A DNA stretch of 19,227 bases from CAZVUW01 sp964629825 (GTDB lineage Bacteria; Actinomycetota; Nitriliruptoria; Euzebyales; Egibacteraceae): positions 1-19,227 of the forward strand of contig CAZVUW010000064.1 of NCBI GenBank assembly GCA_964629825.1, given 5' to 3'. Both the position numbers and the translations under genes were made by a program. Below are positions 14,510 to 19,227 of the stretch, piece after piece; position 1 is the first letter of the stretch, and every line of letters starts with the position of its first letter. A model generated the notes under the pieces. That model did no database searches. It was not told the origin of the DNA and worked only from the letters and a program-made list of their open reading frames with translations.

Positions 14510-15913
14510 CTACGGGTTTCCCTGCGCCGGGCCAACCCGCGGCGGCCGCTCCAAGCCGTGCTCCAGTGCCCCCAGAACATCACGCACTCGGAGAAGCCTC
14601 AGTCCATGGTCGTCGCCATCATACGCATGCGGTAGGAGAGCCGACCGCAGCCCGAGCCGCGCGGCCTCGGCCAATCGGCGCTCGATGCGCGCGACCTGGC
14701 GCACCTCACCCGCCAGCCCGACCTCGCCCAGGGCGACCATGCCGGCACGCACCGGCAGGTCGAGCCTGGCCGAGGCGACCGCGAGGCACAACGCCAGGTC
14801 GACGACCGGCTCCACCAGCCGCAGCCCGCCGACGCTCGACACGTAGACGTCGTGGTGTACGGTCCGGACCTCCGCGCGCCGGTCGAGCACCGCCAGCAGC
14901 AGCGACAGCCTCTGGCTGTCCAGCCCCGACGCGACGCGACGCGGGTTGGCGAGGTCGCTGGTGGCCACGAGCGCCTGGACCTCGCACAGGAGCGGCCGCT
15001 GGCCCTCCAGGGCCATGGTGCGGGCGATCCCGGTGGTGGCCTCCGGCAGCTCGGCGACGAACAGCCGTCCCGCGTCGGAGATGCCGCGCAGCCCCGTCTC
15101 GGTCATCTCGAAGCAGCCGACCTCGCCGGCGGCGCCGAAGCGGTTCTTGGTGGCGCGCAGAAGGCGCAGCGCGTGGTGGCGCTCGCCGGCGAGCTCGCAC
15201 ACGACGTCGACCAGGTGCTCGAGCACGCGCGGACCGGCGAGCTGGCCGTCCTTGGTGACGTGGCCGACCAGGATCGTTGCCATGTCGCGCTGCTTGGCTT
15301 CCTGGACCAGGGCTGCGGCGCACTCGCGCACCTGCGACATGCCGCCGGCAAGGCCCGGCACCTCGGCGGAGCGCACGGTCTGGATCGAGTCGCAGATCAG
15401 CACGTCCGGGTCGTGCGCCGCGATCAGCCCGAGGATGGCGTCGAGGTCGGTCTCGCTGGCCAGCAGCAGCCGCTCGTCGAGGGCCGCCAGCCGCTCGGCC
15501 CGCAGACGCACCTGGCCGGGCGACTCCTCGGCGGAGACGTACAGCACCGTGCGGCCCGGCGTGTCCAGCTCGCCAGCCGCAAGGCAGCTCGCGGCCTGCA
15601 GCAGCAGCGTCGACTTACCCGCGCCCGGCTCGCCGCCCACCAGCACCACGGAGCCGGGGACCAGCCCGCCTCCGAGGACGCGGTCCAGCTCGTCCAGCCC
15701 CGTTGCCGCCCGTGCCCGGACGTCGAACGGCACCTCGCGGATCGGCGTCGCAGCGGCGGCTGTGGGCGGCGCGCCACCGCGTGCCTTGGCGCGGTCGGGT
15801 GCGCGCTCCTCGACGAGCGTGCCCCACGCGCCGCACTCGGGGCACTGCCCGAGCCAGCGCGGCTCTACCCGCCCGCAGGCGCTGCAGCGGTGGACGGACC
15901 TGGTCTTCGCCAT
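14510..15913 (-). CDS. radA: DNA repair protein RadA
   Basis: The protein has 467 residues from ATG 15913; upstream in-frame codons lack family similarity. A zinc finger CSACG...CPECG (Cys10, 13, 24, 27) is followed by Walker A GGEPGAGKST (93-102), the RadA-specific KNRFG motif near 255 and a Lon-like C-terminal domain that ends with LRLLRVRDVLGALEHGL. RadA is a hexameric ATP-driven branch-migration helicase that helps process recombination intermediates. No ribosome site precedes the ATG, but TAGCAT lies seven bases upstream, as for a leaderless transcript. The neighbouring gap is rich in repeats. Confidence 0.96.
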   Translation of the reverse strand: MAKTRSVHRCSACGRVEPRWLGQCPECGAWGTLVEERAPDRAKARGGAPPTAAAATPIREVPFDVRARAATGLDELDRVLGGGLVPGSVVLVGGEPGAGKSTLLLQAASCLAAGELDTPGRTVLYVSAEESPGQVRLRAERLAALDERLLLASETDLDAILGLIAAHDPDVLICDSIQTVRSAEVPGLAGGMSQVRECAAALVQEAKQRDMATILVGHVTKDGQLAGPRVLEHLVDVVCELAGERHHALRLLRATKNRFGAAGEVGCFEMTETGLRGISDAGRLFVAELPEATTGIARTMALEGQRPLLCEVQALVATSDLANPRRVASGLDSQRLSLLLAVLDRRAEVRTVHHDVYVSSVGGLRLVEPVVDLALCLAVASARLDLPVRAGMVALGEVGLAGEVRQVARIERRLAEAARLGLRSALLPHAYDGDDHGLRLLRVRDVLGALEHGLERPPRVGPAQGNP

Positions 15914-15920
15914 CGTGGCG

Positions 15921-15926
15921 ATGCTA
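15921..15926 (-). promoter_or_regulatory. Candidate -10 element for leaderless radA
   Basis: On the minus strand, TAGCAT fits TANNNT and ends seven bases before the radA ATG, which has no ribosome site. The -35 region is not convincing. Confidence 0.3.
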
Positions 15927-15970
15927 ACGGCGGGGTGCGTCAGGACCCTGGACCGCCTGTGGACCGGTGA

Positions 15971-16009
15971 CCGCGGCGGGCGGCCGCGGCGGGCGGCCGC
16001 GGCGGGCCG
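15971..16009. repeat. 13-bp tandem repeat, three copies
   Basis: The unit CCGCGGCGGGCGG occurs twice exactly (15971-15983, 15984-15996) and a third time ending GCCG instead of GCGG (15997-16009). It lies between the radA start and the long palindrome and is probably a replication-slippage product. Confidence 0.9.
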
Positions 16010-16033
16010 TCCCGGCAACGCCAGATCAATGCC

Positions 16034-16075
16034 CGATGTTGTTTTCGGCGGACATGTCCGCCGAAAACAACATCG
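16034..16075. repeat. Perfect 42-bp palindrome
   Basis: The left arm, CGATGTTGTTTTCGGCGGAC plus A, is followed without spacer by its exact reverse complement ending CATCG. The core GGCGGACATGTCCGCC is GC-rich, while the outer arms carry TTGTTTT and AAAACAA, unlike the surrounding DNA. No T run follows on either side, so it is not a standard terminator. It could be an operator, a cruciform or hairpin element, or two abutted ends of a mobile element. Confidence 0.95.
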
Positions 16076-16077
16076 AA

Positions 16078-16127
16078 CGGACGTGTGCGGTGGTCAGTCG
16101 ACCGGACGTCTGCGGTGGTCAGTCGAA
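16078..16127. repeat. 25-bp direct repeat, two tandem copies
   Basis: CGGACGTGTGCGGTGGTCAG plus TCGAC at 16078-16102 is repeated at 16103-16127, with single-base differences (GTG/CTG, and the last base). The second copy contains the murA stop codon (TCA at 16119-16121), so the murA 3' end appears to have been duplicated outward. Confidence 0.9.
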
Positions 16128-17423
16128 CGACGGCGTCAGGTTCAGCCCCAGGCCGGCGAACTGCTCGCTGGGCCGGTGGTAGCCGCGCTCGAGGTGGTGG
16201 ATGCCGCGCAGGGTGGACGGCCCGTCGGCGATGGCGGCGGCGATGACCGACGAGAAGCCCGCGCGGACGTCGGGCACCTCGACCTCGGCCCCGTGCAGCT
16301 TGGAGATGCCCTTGACGACGGCCGAGTGCATCGCCGTCGTGTCGTGGAAGCGGCAGGCGGGGCCGCCCAGGCAGGTGGAGAAGAGCTCGATCTCGGCGCC
16401 CATCGCCTTCAGCGCCGGCACGTAGACGAGGCGGTCCTCGTACACCGTCTCATGCAGCACCGACATGCCGTCCGCCTGCGTGAACAGCACCACCAGCGGC
16501 GTCTGCCAGTCCGTCATGAAGCCCGGATGGGTGTCGGTCTGCACGGCGGCGGGGCGCAGGCCGTCGGGGGCGGTGGCGCTCATCCAGTCGTCGGCGATCT
16601 CGAAGTGCGCGCCCATGCGCTGGAGGGTCGTGATGGCGGTCACCAGGCGCTCCTGGGCGCAGCCGTGCACACGCACCTCGCCGCCGGTGACCAGGCCGGC
16701 GACCAGGTAGCTGAAGGCCTCGTTGCGGTCGCCTTGGAGCTGCATGCTCGCGCCGCGCAGCGAGTCGACGCCCTCGATGACGATCCGGCGGCCGGGGGAC
16801 AGCTCGATCCGCGCGCCCATGCGCTGCAGGAACAGCGCGAGCTCGACGACCTCTGGCTCGGTGGCGGCGTTGCGCAGCACCGTCCGGCCCTCGGCGAGCA
16901 CGGCCGACATCAGGACCGTCTCGGTGGCGCCGACGCTCGGGTAGGGCAGCTCGATGCGGGCGCCCTTGAGCCCCGTGGTGCGTGCGTACACGCCGTCGGC
17001 GCGCTCCTCGACCTCAGCGCCCAGCTGGCGCAGCGCGCTGACGTGGAAGTCGATGGGGCGACGCCCGATGCGGTCGCCGCCGACCATGGGGACGAACGCT
17101 TCGCCGGTGCGGTGCAGCAGCGGCCCGAGGAGCAGGATCGGGATCCGGTTCAGCCCCGAGAAGGACATCGGGACCTCGGACAGCGGCTTCGGCGTCGGGT
17201 CGACCGTGACGGCGTCCGCCCAGCGCTCCACGCCGAAGCCGAGCGAGCGCAGGATGTCGGCCGTGATGTCGACGTCGGCCAGATCGGGCGCGTTGCCGAT
17301 CGTGCTCGGCGCGTCGCCGAGGATCGCGGCGACCATGTGCTTGGTCACAGCGTTCTTGGACCCGCGGACGAACACGTCGCCGCGAAGCGGGCCTGAGGGC
17401 TCTACGTACCAGGTGGACGCCAC
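16119..17423 (-). CDS. murA: UDP-N-acetylglucosamine 1-carboxyvinyltransferase (MurA), Cys-to-Asp form
   Basis: This 434-residue protein has the EPSP synthase-like fold. Lys23 and Asn24 in GSKNAVTK bind the substrate; Arg119 lies in the catalytic loop; HPGFMTDWQ carries the conserved aspartate; and DVRAGFSSVIAAAIADG holds the phosphate-binding arginine. The enzyme transfers enolpyruvate from PEP to UDP-GlcNAc, the first committed step of peptidoglycan synthesis. The loop reads VGGDRIG, so the usual catalytic cysteine is Asp117. That change is known from Mycobacterium and Chlamydia enzymes and confers insensitivity to fosfomycin. The start is GTG at 17423 with only a weak ribosome site. It lies nine bases after mnhG on the same strand, so it may share its transcript. 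Confidence 0.93.
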   Translation of the reverse strand: MASTWYVEPSGPLRGDVFVRGSKNAVTKHMVAAILGDAPSTIGNAPDLADVDITADILRSLGFGVERWADAVTVDPTPKPLSEVPMSFSGLNRIPILLLGPLLHRTGEAFVPMVGGDRIGRRPIDFHVSALRQLGAEVEERADGVYARTTGLKGARIELPYPSVGATETVLMSAVLAEGRTVLRNAATEPEVVELALFLQRMGARIELSPGRRIVIEGVDSLRGASMQLQGDRNEAFSYLVAGLVTGGEVRVHGCAQERLVTAITTLQRMGAHFEIADDWMSATAPDGLRPAAVQTDTHPGFMTDWQTPLVVLFTQADGMSVLHETVYEDRLVYVPALKAMGAEIELFSTCLGGPACRFHDTTAMHSAVVKGISKLHGAEVEVPDVRAGFSSVIAAAIADGPSTLRGIHHLERGYHRPSEQFAGLGLNLTPSFD

Positions 17424-17432
17424 GGGTCCAAA

Positions 17433-17777
17433 CTAGCGGTCCATCAGGCTGGGGTCCTCCCCTGCCAGCTCGTCCACGGCGGTGGTGTCCGCCAGCTCCG
17501 TGCCCGACCAGTATGCGGCCCGACTGAGCATGTGAGCCCCGGTCGGGGCGGTGATGAACTGCAGAGCGACGACCAGGAAGAGCTTGCCGGTGGCGCGCGC
17601 GTCCTGGAGGTGCAGCGCGGTGGCGACGGCCATCAGCAGCAGGCCCAGCGTGGCCGGCTTGGTGGCGGCGTGCATCCGCGCGAAGACGTCCGGGAACTGC
17701 TGGAGGCCGAGGGCCGCGGTGAGCGACAGCAGCGCGCTCACCAGGACCAGCGCCCCCACGACGAGCTCGAGGATCAC
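17433..17777 (-). CDS. mnhG: Mrp-type Na+/H+ antiporter subunit G
   Basis: The protein has 114 residues. The start is GTG at 17777, because GGAGGGGG precedes it and it overlaps the mnhF stop as GTGA; the open frame further upstream is a shadow of mnhF. Three membrane helices are expected near 2-22, 37-57 and 62-84, and LGLQQFPDVFARMHAATKPATLG is the subunit G signature. It is a small structural subunit of the multi-subunit cation/proton antiporter in the cytoplasmic membrane. Confidence 0.92.
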   Translation of the reverse strand: MILELVVGALVLVSALLSLTAALGLQQFPDVFARMHAATKPATLGLLLMAVATALHLQDARATGKLFLVVALQFITAPTGAHMLSRAAYWSGTELADTTAVDELAGEDPSLMDR

Positions 17778-18040
17778 GACGTCCCCCTCCAGCTGATGTA
17801 GCGGGCGATCGTCACTGACCCGATGAAGCCGATCAGTGCGGCGATCAGCAGGACGTCGAGGAAGGCGTCGCTGTCGCTTTGGATGGCGAGCACCGCCACA
17901 CCCGACACGCACACCAGCAGGAGCGCATCCAGGGCCACCATCCGGTCGACCAGCGAGCCGCCGACCACCAGCCGTCGGACGCACAGCAGCGCCGACACGG
18001 CGAGGATCGACAGGGCGAGGGTCGTGACCACGTCCAGCAT
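17774..18040 (-). CDS. mnhF: Mrp-type Na+/H+ antiporter subunit F
   Basis: The protein has 88 residues. The ATG at 18040 has AAGGAG six bases upstream, which decides it over an in-frame ATG at 18097 inside mnhE. Three membrane helices and the family segment VDRMVALDALLL, with its conserved acidic residue, identify subunit F. It lies 13 bases after mnhE and overlaps mnhG by four bases. Confidence 0.92.
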   Translation of the reverse strand: MLDVVTTLALSILAVSALLCVRRLVVGGSLVDRMVALDALLLVCVSGVAVLAIQSDSDAFLDVLLIAALIGFIGSVTIARYISWRGTS

Positions 18041-18053
18041 GGGCGTCTCCTTG

Positions 18054-18602
18054 TCAGCTCCGCTTGCGCTGGTGGTGCCGGGCCAACAGCTGCTCACGGG
18101 TGCGCCGGGCGTTCTCGATCGCCTCGGCGGTGCCGAAGGCCTCTAGCGCGAGACGCTCCAGCTTCAGGGTGTCGCGCAGGGTGTCGTCCACCGACTGGAG
18201 GTGCAGCACGTGCATGTACAGCGTCGGTGGGGTGCGGCGGACCTCAAGCGTGATCGTCCCGGGTGTCAGTGTCGTGGCGAAGGCGATGATCGTGATCACC
18301 GCCTCGCTCGCTCCGGTGATCGGGACGGCGACGATGCCCTCGTGCAGCTCGTCGCCCGGGCTGACGACCTCCCAGGCGACCACGAAGCTGGCCTCGACCA
18401 GCTTGTAGAGGAAGTAGATCAGGAAGCGCAGCGCCCGCAGCGGCCGGAAGACGAGCTTGGGCCCGGTCGTGACGAACGGGAACAGCGTCATCAGGGCGAG
18501 GCCGACCAGGAGGCCGGAGATGATGTTGGCCGGCGTGGCCTCACCCCACAGCGTCACCCAGACCAGCGTCAGGAAGACCAGCTCGGTCAGCCGTCCGACC
18601 AT
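18054..18602 (-). CDS. mnhE: Mrp-type Na+/H+ antiporter subunit E
   Basis: The protein has 182 residues. N-terminal membrane helices (about 5-45 and 57-78) are followed by a cytoplasmic domain with AFATTLTPGTITLEV, the typical subunit E motif, and LYMHVLHL. GGGAGG lies nine bases before the ATG, which overlaps the mnhD stop by one base (TGATG). It is needed for assembly of the antiporter. Confidence 0.93.
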   Translation of the reverse strand: MVGRLTELVFLTLVWVTLWGEATPANIISGLLVGLALMTLFPFVTTGPKLVFRPLRALRFLIYFLYKLVEASFVVAWEVVSPGDELHEGIVAVPITGASEAVITIIAFATTLTPGTITLEVRRTPPTLYMHVLHLQSVDDTLRDTLKLERLALEAFGTAEAIENARRTREQLLARHHQRKRS

Positions 18603-19227
18603 CAGCGCTGACCTCCCTGGCTGCCGAGGACCGCCTGGATGTAGGCGCTCGGATCGGCCAGCTCCTCGGCCGCGCGCACGGACAGCCCGTTGAGCGGCTC
18701 GACGAACAGGGCGATGGCCAGGCTCACCCCCACCAGGGCGACGGTGGAGATCGTGAGCAGCGCGGGCAGCCGCCGGGCCTCGACGTCGTGCGCCGGCGTC
18801 GCCTCGACCGGCTCACCCCAGAAGGCCCCCGCCCAGATCTTCGTCATCGAGTACAGGGTCAGGATGCTCGCGGCCAGGGCCACACCGGTGACCACCCAGC
18901 GCTGGGCGCCGAACCCCGCCTGCACCAGCGCGAGCTTGCCGAAGAAGCCCGAGAACGGCGGCAGCCCCGCCAGGCTGAACGCGGCGAGGAGCCACAGCCA
19001 GGCCGCAACCGGCAGGCGCCGCGCGAGCCCACCGAGGCGCGCCAGCTCGACCGTCCCGGTCGCCTTCTCGACCATGCCGCCGACCAGGAACAGCGAGGTC
19101 TTGACCGGGATCTGGTGGAGCAGGAAGAGGATCGCGCCCGCCAGGCCCGCGACCGTGAACAGGCCGATGCCCAGGATCATGTAGCCGATCTGGCTGACGA
19201 TGTGGAAGCTCAGGATGCGCTTCATGT
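18602..19227 (-). CDS. mnhD: Mrp-type Na+/H+ antiporter subunit D, C-terminal part
   Basis: The frame is open to the right edge, so only about 208 C-terminal residues are seen; the methionine near the edge is internal. The segment KRILSFHIVSQIGYMILGIGL matches the proton-conducting Proton_antipo_M domain shared with complex I subunits. HQIPVKTSLFLVGG holds a lysine of the channel, and SLAGLPPFSGFFGKLAL is the discontinuous-helix motif. About six membrane helices remain. The order D-E-F-G on one strand is that of Mrp operons. The A/B and C subunits should lie to the right, outside the window. Confidence 0.93.
   Translation of the reverse strand, partial: MKRILSFHIVSQIGYMILGIGLFTVAGLAGAILFLLHQIPVKTSLFLVGGMVEKATGTVELARLGGLARRLPVAAWLWLLAAFSLAGLPPFSGFFGKLALVQAGFGAQRWVVTGVALAASILTLYSMTKIWAGAFWGEPVEATPAHDVEARRLPALLTISTVALVGVSLAIALFVEPLNGLSVRAAEELADPSAYIQAVLGSQGGQR

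Noticed and set aside
16034..16075. The 42-bp palindrome as an intrinsic terminator of murA
   Set aside because: The T-rich stretch lies in the 5' arm and the A-rich stretch in the 3' arm, and no T run follows the hairpin on either strand.
14946..17396. An 816-codon plus-strand open frame opposite radA and murA
   Set aside because: It crosses the palindrome and repeats, is antisense to two conserved genes and has no recognisable domain.

Overview
The window is high-GC DNA with dense, mostly minus-strand coding and many four-base start/stop overlaps. CarD, DisA, a mycothiol-type maleylpyruvate isomerase-fold enzyme and a CysO-like sulfur carrier point to Actinobacteria. A SigH-type sigma gene sits at the end of a radA-disA-carD-yacL-ispD-ispF-cysS-rlmB block that matches the order known from Firmicutes, which suggests a deep-branching lineage such as Thermoleophilia/Solirubrobacterales. 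That placement is inferred from gene content and order only.

Layout. (1) 1-3075: an acyl-CoA dehydrogenase with a long N-terminal extension (minus, cut by the left edge) faces a plus-strand trio: a two-helix membrane protein, a DinB-fold mycothiol-type enzyme and a MaoC hydratase. The dehydrogenase and hydratase resemble the methylsuccinyl-CoA dehydrogenase and mesaconyl-CoA hydratase steps of the ethylmalonyl-CoA pathway. (2) 3079-5670, minus: a SAM-I riboswitch leads a zinc-ribbon threonine synthase-like PLP enzyme, a CysO/MoaD-like sulfur carrier one base downstream, and then LarE, a sulfur insertase of nickel-pincer cofactor synthesis. This sulfur-themed cluster is the most interesting part of the window. 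(3) 5828-6774, plus: a HAD phosphatase whose reading frame ends inside a tRNA-Thr(UGU). (4) 6783-15913, minus: the housekeeping block radA, disA, carD, PIN-TRAM (YacL), ispD, ispF, cysS, rlmB, a SigH homologue cut down to region 2, and an ARH3-like ADP-ribosylglycohydrolase. A 38-base run of Ns interrupts cysS. (5) 15914-16118: a repeat-rich gap with a 13-bp tandem repeat, a perfect 42-bp palindrome and a 25-bp duplication that reaches into the murA stop. (6) 16119-19227, minus: murA with the fosfomycin-insensitive Cys-to-Asp change, preceded by mnhG, mnhF, mnhE and the C-terminal part of mnhD of an Mrp-type cation/proton antiporter.

How the parts work together. The central block joins genome maintenance (RadA, the c-di-AMP synthase DisA), transcription control (CarD, the SigH remnant), isoprenoid precursor synthesis (IspD/IspF) and translation (CysS, RlmB). 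In the sulfur cluster, a SAM-sensing leader controls an O-phosphohomoserine-type PLP enzyme paired with a protein that can carry sulfur as a C-terminal thiocarboxylate. This raises the testable idea that the pair makes homocysteine, or controls branch flux, rather than simply making threonine. No insertion sequence, prophage, CRISPR array or rRNA was seen.
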